From contig JAUNLW010000001.1 in assembly GCA_030532065.1 (NCBI GenBank), positions 1-64,000 of the forward strand: DNA of 64,000 nucleotides, written 5' to 3'. Made by a program: the position numbers and the translations under genes. Shown one piece after another: positions 28,096 through 36,750 of the stretch. The stretch comes from Eubacteriales bacterium (lineage in GTDB: Bacteria > Bacillota > Clostridia > Saccharofermentanales > DTU023). The notes beneath the pieces are model-generated. The model saw only the letters and a list, made by a program, of their open reading frames with translations. It was not told the DNA's origin and did not search any database. Position 1 is the stretch's first letter. Each line of letters opens with the position of its first letter.

Positions 28096-29471
28096 ATATA
28101 GACAGCAATACCGTTGACGAACTGAGCATAAATGAAGACGGGGAAGTCGAGCTTTCCAGAGAGAAAGTGATAGGAACCGCCAAAGACTTATTCGGTGATA
28201 AAGTTTACGCTAATATGAAACAAGATCTGACACAAGTTGTTGCCAATCTTGAGGTGGAGCGTGCTAAGAAGCCAGTCTCACAAGTAGAAGAGCTACAGAA
28301 GTTACAAACAAAATTTTCGCAATCTATATCCAAAATCTTGCTCGATACGGCAAAAGAGCAGTATGGGAATGACTTAAAGAAGCCTACCAGAAGACAACTT
28401 GAGCACAAGACCAAATCCATTACAGATACGGTGGTTAACCAGGAATACGGCGATTATTCTATCCGTAGCAATCAGCTATCTAAAGAGAGAGAAGAAGCAA
28501 TGAAACAAGCCCAAGCTAGTGGTTTGGATATAGCTGAAATAACAAAAATAAATGAGTGCTATGATGAACGATGCAAGCAAGCCTATGATGATATGATTAC
28601 TGAAATTCAACGTAAATTTTACAATGATGATATTATCCAGAAGGCTGCGGAAACGATAGTTGAGACTGTAGAAACCGAGAAGCTGAATAATAAGAAGAAC
28701 TCGATAGAGGCAAGCGCACGTGATCACTTACGCGGATTCTCTCGTACGATCCCTGCTTTTCTTATGGCTTATGGAGATGAGAGTACTACGCTCCAGAATT
28801 TTGATTCATTGGTACCGGAAGATGTCTTTTGGAAAGTTACTTTTAACCCCAATACTAAGGCAGGCGTTAGCTTAGATGATTTCCGCTTATTGCGTGATGG
28901 TGGTGAATATACGGAAAAAGACAGCGGAGAGATAAAGTATTTTGAGGGAAAGCTGTTTGATGAAGCAGTCTTTAATGCCGCTGTCATTGAATTTATGAAA
29001 AGACGCGCTGAGCTAGCGAATTACTTTGATGAGGATAGCACAGGCGACATCTTCGATTATATTCCGCCGCAGCGTACCAATCAGATATTTACCCCTAAAC
29101 ATGTGGTTAAAGAAATGGTAGATTTATTGGAAATAGAAAATCCAGGCTGCTTTGATGATCCTAAGAATACTTTTGCAGATCTCTATATGAAATCTGGCAT
29201 GTATATTACAGAGATAGTTACTAGACTATATCAGAGCCCGCGCATGAAAGTCCTGTACCCGGACAGCGTTGAGAGATTAAATCATATTTTTGGCAATCAG
29301 GTATATGGATGCGCTCCGACAGAAATCATATATCGAATTTGCCTTCGTTACATTCTAGGCTTCAGTGATGAGATAAAGATTGACAAACACAATATTGTAC
29401 TGTGCGATACATTAGATTATGCAAAGATCGGCGACCTTCATGAAAAACTAGTTGATGTATTTGATTTTTAG
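28096..29471 (+). CDS. C-terminal part of the same restriction protein: coiled region plus methylase-like domain
   Basis: The frame that continues the helicase after the A7 slip reads LDIDSNTVDELSINEDGEVE and onward; the first ATG-type start inside it is at 28167. It has a long charged helical section (about 200 residues) and then an N6-methylase-like module: QIFTPKHVVKEMVDLLE, a degenerate motif I FADLYMKSGMYI, and FGNQVYGCAPTEIIYRI. No NPPY follows before the stop. With an intact run the whole protein would be about 1130 residues. Listed as CDS because slippage could restore it. Confidence 0.65.
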
Positions 29472-29557
29472 CAATATTAAATAACTGCACGAAGAGTGTT
29501 TTGCAATTTTCTTGTTAGTGGGAGACGCATTGGATTTATCACTATTACATCACCCCA

Positions 29558-29746
29558 CATTGACCTCCCCCTCATAGCCGTTGTACCATAGGGGACGCAA
29601 AGCAAATAGCGTTAGCAACAGGGAAGCCGGTGCTAAGCCGGCACAGCCCCAGCCAAGACCAGGGAGCAAGCAGTACGCTTAGTAAGATGGCCAGGCCCAG
29701 CCAAATCCTGTAGTTGGCCGAGCAATTAAAAACGAAATAACTATAG
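29558..29746. other. Mosaic scar of cobalamin-locus fragments
   Basis: Three copied pieces lie end to end in direct orientation. 29558-29650 matches 41502-41594 (promoter and 5' half of the + strand B12 riboswitch, about ten differences in 93 bases). 29644-29722 matches 19531-19611 inside cbiQ. 29716-29746 matches about 20990-21021 upstream of the cbiM riboswitch. The pieces join at shared CAGCCCC and GGCCGAG. No intact riboswitch or gene results; the B12 box is absent. Confidence 0.85.
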
Positions 29747-29776
29747 TTCGGTATATTTTTTCCTCTTGTCTCTAGT

Positions 29777-30076
29777 TTATTCAACAGGGTACTTTTTGCC
29801 GTTAAGCGCTATCTTTTTCATAACCAGCTCATCATCATCCCAGCCCATGCGCATAGCAAGTTGGTAGCTATAGATTAGTACATCAGCTAATTCTTCCTGA
29901 ACAGAGCTTTCGTCATAGTCTTCGTCTGACCATTGGAAATTTTCTAAAAGTTCGGCTGCTTCCAGGACAATCGATTTTGCTAAGTTCGCTGGTGAATGGT
30001 GTTGACCCCAGTGTCGATCCTTATTGAACTTTTCAATCTCTTTTAGAACCTCTTGATGACGGTTTGTAGATTCCAT
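29777..30076 (-). CDS. MazG-like nucleotide pyrophosphohydrolase
   Basis: A 99-residue all-helical NTP pyrophosphatase. It carries ANLAKSIVLEAAELLENFQW (E-x-x-E motif) and EELADVLIYSYQLAMRMG (E-x-x-D), the Mg-binding signature of the MazG/RS21-C6 group that hydrolyses (d)NTPs to monophosphates. RBS GGAGGC precedes the ATG. It stands beside restriction genes, where MazG-like proteins are common; a house-cleaning or defence role cannot be told apart. Confidence 0.88.
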   Translation of the reverse strand: MESTNRHQEVLKEIEKFNKDRHWGQHHSPANLAKSIVLEAAELLENFQWSDEDYDESSVQEELADVLIYSYQLAMRMGWDDDELVMKKIALNGKKYPVE

Positions 30077-30111
30077 GTGTAATTAGCCTCCATGCTTATC
30101 ATTACGTCCCA

Positions 30112-30153
30112 TTATAAACAAACTAAGTCGTTCTTAGTATAGCGTATACTAAG
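30112..30153 (-). promoter_or_regulatory. Promoter and operator candidate of the MazG-like gene
   Basis: A perfect inverted repeat CTTAGTATA-GCG-TATACTAAG occupies 30133-30153, and on the minus strand TATAAT lies at + 30112-30117 just downstream of it. The palindrome covers the -35 region, suggesting repressor control. Confidence 0.5.
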
Positions 30154-30301
30154 AGTCAATAAAATTCCATACTGCTGTATTTAAAGTTTATGTTTACTAA
30201 TCTTCTTCAAATTAGTAGTCATATTTGTTGTTTGCGCACTAAAGTCTAAATTTATGTAAGCCTATATGGCGTTACACTAATTTGGCTCTGGTCATGGTCA
30301 A

Positions 30302-30402
30302 AAGTTTTTGTAAAAACTTGCTAATGTTGGTGTATCCCGTCCTTGACAGTAGAAAGATATGCAGTCGCCCGCAAAGCCTTGAGGGTAAGGGATTACGGGC
30401 GA
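30302..30402. other. Intergenic structured DNA (two inverted repeats)
   Basis: The stretch 30154-30489 holds no gene. It contains AAGTTTTT/AAAAACTT (30302-30319) and a hairpin with TCGCCCG (30365-30371) against CGGGCGA (30396-30402), symmetric 5-base internal loops and an inner CCTT/AAGG. The second could be a terminator for either side or a recombination-site relic. No integrase accompanies it. Confidence 0.4.
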
Positions 30403-30489
30403 TTTAAATTTGTGTGGATTTTGCGTACATTCTACTTGTGAGTTACTTTTAGAATGTTTTTCATATGCTGTACAGAGATCACTTCAAAG

Positions 30490-31809
30490 TCAGTGCGAAA
30501 GCCCATCGCTGCCATGCGGCAGAGCATTTTCTTCTTCCATAACTAGGATTTCCTCTTCAGATTTCCCTTCACATACGATCGGGTAATATACAGAAGGTGC
30601 GTCATTTAATATTCCCATGTTGTCCTTCCAATCGATGAATGCGTAGTTTGCCATCTGATTTATACTAGAGTCTCCATAACCATTTGATTTGAGATAATCC
30701 TTAGGGAATAGATGATGTTTTTCGAGGGATTTCCTGTTGGCGTCAGTCCCTGCCTCGAAAAGCTTTGATGCCAATAGGTTTCTCTTTGAGAACAAAATCT
30801 TTGCGTTCATGATATTTAGAGATGCGACGTAGGCGTTCCATGCGTTGTTGCCCCTTCCGGAGACCGCAAGACCATCAGAGCCTAGTAGGGTAATGTCAAA
30901 GTAATCATTAAAGATTGCATTTTTTGAAAGAATGAGGTCTCCAGATAGGTACCCAGCGTTCAGGATAGCCTTCAAGAACTCGTGCCAGCTGTGGACGTCA
31001 AGAACATCCGGTAACTTGGCTTTCAGCGTATCAAATCGTTGCACTCGCAGCTCATCATCGATTATGCCTCCACGACTGTCAATATCTGTCCCGCGAAGGA
31101 GTTTATACCCGTACTTAAGTAATGAAGCCGTTTTGCTTCAGATGAACTCCTCCGGAATTAACACGGACGAAGATTTCTGATACGCCCTCTTCCTCTGCAT
31201 TTGCCTTTATATCGAATACTGGTAGTATGTGCTGTTTCAGATTGGACAGTGCACTGATATTTTCTGAGATTTCGTCCTGCTCCTCTTCGCTAAGTTCACC
31301 CCCCCCTTGGAAGTGCGGTATTCTTCCAAATTTTTAGTGAAATTGATTATCAGCTTGGTAATATTCGGTGTGGTAAATACCTCTCTGATGTTGTAGATCC
31401 ATTCCGGATCTTTCTTAGTAGCAGAATCGCCTACTTCAAATTTGTTTTGCAGCGGGCAATATGAAATGATGATTGCTTTCTCATTGAACTTGGAATTGAC
31501 AACCTTCTTATCTTTCATGACTGCATATAGAGAGGTCAGACGCTACTGCTCATCTATGATGACTTCCTTAGGAGAGTCATAGCTATGAGCATCTATGCCG
31601 ATGCTTTTCTTTTTCCTCAAGGTCGGGCACTCCCACAACATAAGATAGCCGATTGGATATCCCCGCATCATCGAATCAAACAGATCCCTTACCTTAGAAT
31701 CTTTCCAGATGAAAGGACGCTGCAGCTCAGGTAGGCCAAGCTCGCCAGTGTCTATCTTTTCAATGAGCTGATTTACCGTCAGGGTAGTGTTACTAAATAT
31801 CTCCTGCAC
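30490..31809 (-). pseudogene. DUF262/GmrSD-like restriction protein, multiply disrupted
   Basis: From 31809 the frame reads LPELQRPFIWKDSKVRDLF, the DUF262 N terminus, then VIIDEQ, a TAG, and RLTSLYAVM: the conserved DGQQR motif with the second Gln codon CAG changed to TAG (about 31553). The frame next breaks at a G8 run (+ 31299-31306), continues as ELSEEEQDEISENISALSN to VRVNSGGVHLKQNGF, and breaks again near 31130. The last part has an HNH-type EKHHLFPKDYL. Members of this family (GmrSD, type IV) restrict modified DNA. Length is also below full-length relatives. Confidence 0.78.
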
Positions 31810-31845
31810 CCCAGTTTCTCCTAGTCATACCGAGCACCATTAAAC

Positions 31846-34800
31846 TTATTTCATCACCTTCTCCAACAGGGACTGGTAGCTGTCTACCACGTCATATACG
31901 ACGTTGCCGTTGGATATGGCTTTGAAGTGTTCTCGTGCACAGTAAATCTTCGATTCTTCAATCAATCGGAGCTGCATCGACTTCATTGATCCCTTTGTTT
32001 CTGCCACGAAATAAATATGTTTTACCTTGCCTTCGTAGAAGGCGATAGCCCAGTCTGGATTATATTTACCGACCGGAGTTGATATGTAGAATCCGTTAGG
32101 TAATTTTACGTAGATTGCAACATCTGTGTTAGTGTCCAGTTCTGTTGCGTATTTACGCTCATTGTCGGAGTCGTAAATGATGTGGTCGTACAGATGTTTG
32201 TTTGCTTTCATTGCATTGACGTCCAGTTTCCCTCTTATAGTGGGGTCAGTGAAAATATTCATACTATAGTGTTCATCAAGAATGTCGTAGGTGATATGCT
32301 GGATGATCGCCGTTGCCTTTTCGTCATTAATCAGTGATGCTGCCTTCAAAATAAATTCTTCCGGGTTGTGCTGAAATTGGTTAAACACTTGTGGCTGGAT
32401 ACCTTGCAGGATTGCAACAATGTCCTTTCTTGTAAGCCCCGTCTCGTCAACCAGTTTTCCTATCATATCGTATTTCACATTGGAGTTCGCTGATACTGTT
32501 AAACAGGGGAGGTTTGTTGACTCATCCTTAACAAATGCTACTCCGGAGAGTAACTCATCCTTTGAATTGATATTATCCATTGCGCCTGATTCCACTCGAA
32601 AGTAGATCTTCGAGACGCGCAACTTACTATCCAAAGATGCGATAGAATTTTGGATCAATTCGTCTGTGTCAAAGTTGACAACGTAGACTGACTTTGCGTT
32701 GATCTTTGACCAGAGTGATTTGAATTCAGGCATTGCCAGCTTTTCCTTATCCACCTGTAGTTCAACATTGTTGCTGCGAGCATTTTCGACCAACTGATTC
32801 TTTGGATCGTAGATGGAGTCGACGATTTCTATCACATCTGTAGCGTAATCAACGACTTCCTCAGCAACTTTGATTATACCGTTTGATTTGTCTTCATAAT
32901 ACTTATCAGTGAGTATGCCTTTGCGGTCGATGTAACCGTTGATGATCATCTCGAATTGAATTGCTGTGGCGGTGTCCTGATTGATGACCTCCTCGTTGCC
33001 TTGATCGTCACGTATGACTTTACCTATGAAGAGTTCGGGAGTTACTGCCCTCGGACGGTCAGCTACAGCTTCGGCCAGCTCAGTTTGTAGAGCCTTAGCA
33101 AAATTATCATAGCTTTCACTGGCAATAACTGTGAGAACATTAACATTGTGTACGTCGTTTCCTAGGATAGTAGTATCCATACGTTCTCCGTCTTGGTTTA
33201 CGCATAAGCGCAGTCCTCGACCTACTTCTTGCCGCTTCCTAACATAACTTAAACTCTGCTTTAATGTGCAAATTTGAAATACATTCGGATTATCCCATCC
33301 CTCACGTAGAGCTGAGTGTGAAAAAATAAAACGTACAGGAGAGCGCTTAGGATCGAGATCCAGCAGTAACTCTTTATTTTTCATAATCAACTCATAAGCG
33401 CTAACATCATCAGAAGTCTGTTCTTTTTTCTTTATTTTTCCGTTAGTCATCTTGCCTTTGCCGTCAATTGAAAAATAGCCAGCATGTGTTTTTGCAGCAT
33501 CTATGCTATTCAGATATTTTATGTAATTGTCTTCTCCAAACGAAAATTGGAGGTTACTGACAATATCTTCATATTCTTCTTCAAACATGGCAGCGTATTT
33601 TCCGTTTACAGATTGGCCTGAGGCATCGTATTTTCTGTAATTTGCCACTTCATCAATAAAGAACAGACTTAGAACCTTTATCCCTTTGTTATATAATTGA
33701 CGCTCTCTCTGAATATGGGAAAGAATAGTTTCCCTTATTTGAATGCGTCGCAACTGATCTTCATCAACCTTTCCAATCACATCACCAGTAAAAAGCTTCA
33801 CTCCATTAAGGAACTCAATTGAGTCATCGCGTCCATCAATAGATTTAACCACGAAACCCTCTTTGTATTCCTCCAAACCATTAGAGTAGTCGTAGAGGTT
33901 ATCTCCGATCTTAACGATACGGCTCTTTGGTTTAGTGCCTTTTGCTTGCTTGACATCGAACTGAATCGTGGCAGTTGGATCGCTCTTAGAAAGATTGATG
34001 CTCTCCAGATAGACGTAGCTTGTAGTGGCTGTAGTTCCGCTCTCAGTTATGCCCTTTACTGCGATCTTTTTGACGAACCGTTTGTTGTATGCGTCCATCG
34101 CATCTAAACGATAAACCATGTTGTAGACGCTATCTGCTTTGTGGGTAGCGGAATATCGCAGTGTCAAAAGCGGTTTGAATTCTCTAAGACGCTTCTTTGT
34201 CTGCTTGCCCTCTACTGACTGTGGCTCATCAATGATCAGAATAGGGTTGGTTTTAGCAATGATGTCAATAGGTCTGCGTGAACGGAACTCGTCCAACTTC
34301 ATATAGATTCTTCTAGCATCTTTCCCTCTGGCATTGAATGCCTGAGAATTAATTATCATGGCGTTAATGGAGCTGTCGGATGCAAAACGGTCAATCTCTG
34401 TTAATTGTGAAGAGTTGTAGATAAAAAAGCGGATCTTCTTTCCGTACTCTTCGGCGAAATGTTCTTGGGTCATTTCAAAAGATTTATAAACACCTTCACG
34501 AATAGCGATACTTGGTACAACAATAATGAACTTGGTCCAGCCATAAGCGCGGTTCAGCTCATACATGGTTTTTATATAGGTATAGGTCTTGCCTACCCCG
34601 GTTTCCATTTCTATGGTTAAGTTATAACCGTCAGCACGTCCTTCTAATTTATCTGAAGGAGCAACTTGATTGGCACGCTGGATTTTTTGCAAGTTCTCCA
34701 AGATGAGTTGATCATTTAATTCAGGTACGATCGGGTGATTGCTCCAACCGGTATAATCTTCATCTTCTGTCAGACTCTGCTGATAGCCTCTCCCTCTGTC

Positions 34801-34902
34801 AATCATATAAGAAGGTGTCATGTAAGGCTGACCCTCAAATACGTCAACGACTGACTTCGCGGCATCGGCTTGGAATTTTTGATGCTTGTATTGAATCTTC
34901 AT
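31846..34902 (-). CDS. res: Type III restriction endonuclease subunit Res
   Basis: A 1018-residue Res. Helicase motifs: Walker A METGVGKTYTYIK, motif II LIIDEPQSVEG (DEPQ in place of DExH, as in type III Res), motif III RYSATH, and a late SALREGWDNPNVF with RQEVGRGLRL (motif VI). The C terminus has a PD-(D/E)xK nuclease pattern (NPDWAIAFYEG, then YFVAETKG). It translocates DNA and cuts when joined to Mod. It reads intact. The start lies 15 bases after the end of mod. Confidence 0.93.
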   Translation of the reverse strand: MKIQYKHQKFQADAAKSVVDVFEGQPYMTPSYMIDRGRGYQQSLTEDEDYTGWSNHPIVPELNDQLILENLQKIQRANQVAPSDKLEGRADGYNLTIEMETGVGKTYTYIKTMYELNRAYGWTKFIIVVPSIAIREGVYKSFEMTQEHFAEEYGKKIRFFIYNSSQLTEIDRFASDSSINAMIINSQAFNARGKDARRIYMKLDEFRSRRPIDIIAKTNPILIIDEPQSVEGKQTKKRLREFKPLLTLRYSATHKADSVYNMVYRLDAMDAYNKRFVKKIAVKGITESGTTATTSYVYLESINLSKSDPTATIQFDVKQAKGTKPKSRIVKIGDNLYDYSNGLEEYKEGFVVKSIDGRDDSIEFLNGVKLFTGDVIGKVDEDQLRRIQIRETILSHIQRERQLYNKGIKVLSLFFIDEVANYRKYDASGQSVNGKYAAMFEEEYEDIVSNLQFSFGEDNYIKYLNSIDAAKTHAGYFSIDGKGKMTNGKIKKKEQTSDDVSAYELIMKNKELLLDLDPKRSPVRFIFSHSALREGWDNPNVFQICTLKQSLSYVRKRQEVGRGLRLCVNQDGERMDTTILGNDVHNVNVLTVIASESYDNFAKALQTELAEAVADRPRAVTPELFIGKVIRDDQGNEEVINQDTATAIQFEMIINGYIDRKGILTDKYYEDKSNGIIKVAEEVVDYATDVIEIVDSIYDPKNQLVENARSNNVELQVDKEKLAMPEFKSLWSKINAKSVYVVNFDTDELIQNSIASLDSKLRVSKIYFRVESGAMDNINSKDELLSGVAFVKDESTNLPCLTVSANSNVKYDMIGKLVDETGLTRKDIVAILQGIQPQVFNQFQHNPEEFILKAASLINDEKATAIIQHITYDILDEHYSMNIFTDPTIRGKLDVNAMKANKHLYDHIIYDSDNERKYATELDTNTDVAIYVKLPNGFYISTPVGKYNPDWAIAFYEGKVKHIYFVAETKGSMKSMQLRLIEESKIYCAREHFKAISNGNVVYDVVDSYQSLLEKVMK

Positions 34903-34917
34903 GCGTCGGGCACCTTC

Positions 34918-35553
34918 TTAGATTACTTTGATTCTTGTGTCTGGCGCCAACATTTTAAATATTTCGCCTACATTTATTTTGGCAGGACTGTTTTCAAAAC
35001 TGCTATCACGGAAGACAGCACGAAGTGGGTGCCTCTTTGCTATGGCCTTTATTACAGAGTCAGGAATATTCTCATCGAAGCAGGCAATAAGATCACCGTC
35101 ATTGTAAGTGTGTACGGTACAACCGTCGATTTTATCTGAGGTGTATGGCATCGAAAGGGGAAGTCCCCAATCGAGCAGGCAACCAAATAGCAGGTCAAGG
35201 TCAGTGCGATCGGATTTGACGTTGGATTCCAACATGGAGAGCATGTCCTGATTGTATTCTCCAGCGGAATAATACACGTCGTTCATGTTGCTGTCATCAA
35301 GTTTCAGCACACGGAAACCGATATCAAGATTCTTTGTTGTCAGCGGGCTTTCTTCTTTTATTTTTTCCCCGGCGCGGCGTATGCGCTCTTTGCCGATTTC
35401 ACAAATGTTCTTAAATCCGGATTTATATGCTTCGCTCTTTTTCTCACATTCCTCTGGAAGCTGAACCATAATAAACTTTCTGTTCCCGTCATCCTTAGAG
35501 TTCAACTGCATAACAGCTTGAGCTGTAGTTGCCGAACCAGAGAAGAAGTCCAT
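34918..35553 (-). CDS. Type III Mod methyltransferase, C-terminal part after frameshift
   Basis: A 211-residue open frame starting MDFFSGSATTAQAVM, which is the SAM-binding motif I (FxGxxTT) that lies at the C-terminal side in beta-class Mod enzymes. It is the out-of-frame continuation of the preceding gene. The join lies at an A7 run on the minus strand (+ 35567-35573) or the nearby T5. Translation of this piece alone would give no catalytic motif. Confidence 0.8.
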   Translation of the reverse strand: MDFFSGSATTAQAVMQLNSKDDGNRKFIMVQLPEECEKKSEAYKSGFKNICEIGKERIRRAGEKIKEESPLTTKNLDIGFRVLKLDDSNMNDVYYSAGEYNQDMLSMLESNVKSDRTDLDLLFGCLLDWGLPLSMPYTSDKIDGCTVHTYNDGDLIACFDENIPDSVIKAIAKRHPLRAVFRDSSFENSPAKINVGEIFKMLAPDTRIKVI

Positions 35554-35563
35554 AACAATATCA

Positions 35564-36745
35564 CTATTTTTTTCTGCTAAAAAGGGTCAAGCCAGAAACC
35601 ATTTCACTAATCAACGAAACTGGCTTAGGATAGCTGAAGTACTTGTCCATATTGAGCGCTCTTAGGTCTACGATTCCATTAGACGAGAGATGCTTGAGCA
35701 CCGAGTAGAACTTTGAAGAATCCTCTTTCAGGTTTCTTAACTTGCCAACAATGTTCATCCCGTTGGATTTCGGAATCAGCATATACTGGTCATTTGCTAA
35801 ACCAGCATTTATCTCATCAAGTTTTTCCTGCCCCTTGTACTCTAAAATCTCCTCATAATGGCAGTTACCGTATTTTCCAAATTCTTTTCTGAGCCAGTCT
35901 TCCTGTATCCAGTATCTTTCTCCGTTGCGCTCAACTATTTTTCCTCGCACATCCTTAGGCTTCCCTAAAGGAATAAATTTGGCAACATTCTTTGCGTAAA
36001 CGTACAGATAGTCATGGCCTTTGATGACCTGTTTTGCCATGCCGCCACCTTCGGCTCGAATTACAACGAACTCTGCGACCTTATTTTCTTCGCCATAAAT
36101 TTCATTACACAGGTTTTTAATGTTTGTCTGTTCATTGTCATCAATGGAAATAAAGATCGCTCCATCATCTGTTAAGAGATTTCGTGCAAGTAGGAGGCGG
36201 GAATACATCATGGAGCACCAGTCAGAATGAAATCGTCCGTTGCTGTTGGTGTTCTTAATCATTCGATTACCTTCTTCATCTACTGCACCAGATTCAATCT
36301 CCCACTCATCACTTGCAATGCGAAAATCATCTGCGTAGACGAAGTCATTTCCCGTATTGTACGGTGGATCAACATAAATCATCTTCACCTTGCCAAGGTA
36401 GCTTTCCTGCAAGAGCTTTAAGACTTCGAGGTTATCACCCTCAATATAAAGGTTCTCCGTTGTATCCCAATCTACACTCTCCTCAGGACACGGACGCAGT
36501 GTCTTCCTGATTGGCTTGTTGGCCTCAACGATGGCAGCTTTTTTACCAACCCAAGTGAATTCGTATGCTTCATCGCCTTCAATTATCTCATCAGAGAGCA
36601 TCTGACGTAACAAATCAAAATTAACTGCTCGTTTCAGATTTCCCTTTTCATCTATAGTCTCTGTAATGCAGTTAGGAAACAAATCGGCGATCTTGTCTAT
36701 GTTTTGTGAAGTCATATCAACCGACTCCATTTTCAATTTTTCCAT
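35564..36745 (-). CDS. mod: Type III Mod methyltransferase, N-terminal part before frameshift
   Basis: A 393-residue product with NLYIEGDNLEVLKLLQESY, the catalytic VDPPYNTGNDFVYADD (DPPY motif), FHSDWCSMMYSRL and AIFISIDDNEQ, all classic for type III Mod. It ends LTLFSRKK-stop, where removal of one base gives EKNSDIVMDFFSGSATT in the following frame. The break parts DPPY from the SAM motif, so this allele should be inactive. About 609 residues would result if joined. Mod also supplies target recognition for Res, so Res should be silent too. Confidence 0.85.
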   Translation of the reverse strand: MEKLKMESVDMTSQNIDKIADLFPNCITETIDEKGNLKRAVNFDLLRQMLSDEIIEGDEAYEFTWVGKKAAIVEANKPIRKTLRPCPEESVDWDTTENLYIEGDNLEVLKLLQESYLGKVKMIYVDPPYNTGNDFVYADDFRIASDEWEIESGAVDEEGNRMIKNTNSNGRFHSDWCSMMYSRLLLARNLLTDDGAIFISIDDNEQTNIKNLCNEIYGEENKVAEFVVIRAEGGGMAKQVIKGHDYLYVYAKNVAKFIPLGKPKDVRGKIVERNGERYWIQEDWLRKEFGKYGNCHYEEILEYKGQEKLDEINAGLANDQYMLIPKSNGMNIVGKLRNLKEDSSKFYSVLKHLSSNGIVDLRALNMDKYFSYPKPVSLISEMVSGLTLFSRKK

Positions 36746-36750
36746 TGGAC

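Noticed and set aside
28070-28100. Programmed -1 frameshift as the firm explanation
   Set aside because: The A run permits slipping, but I see no clear stimulatory hairpin or SD-like element at the right spacing; kept only as a possibility.
29572-29784. Small minus-strand gene resembling a CbiQ fragment
   Set aside because: It is the translation of the mosaic scar, part cbiQ copy and part riboswitch copy, with no complete domain.
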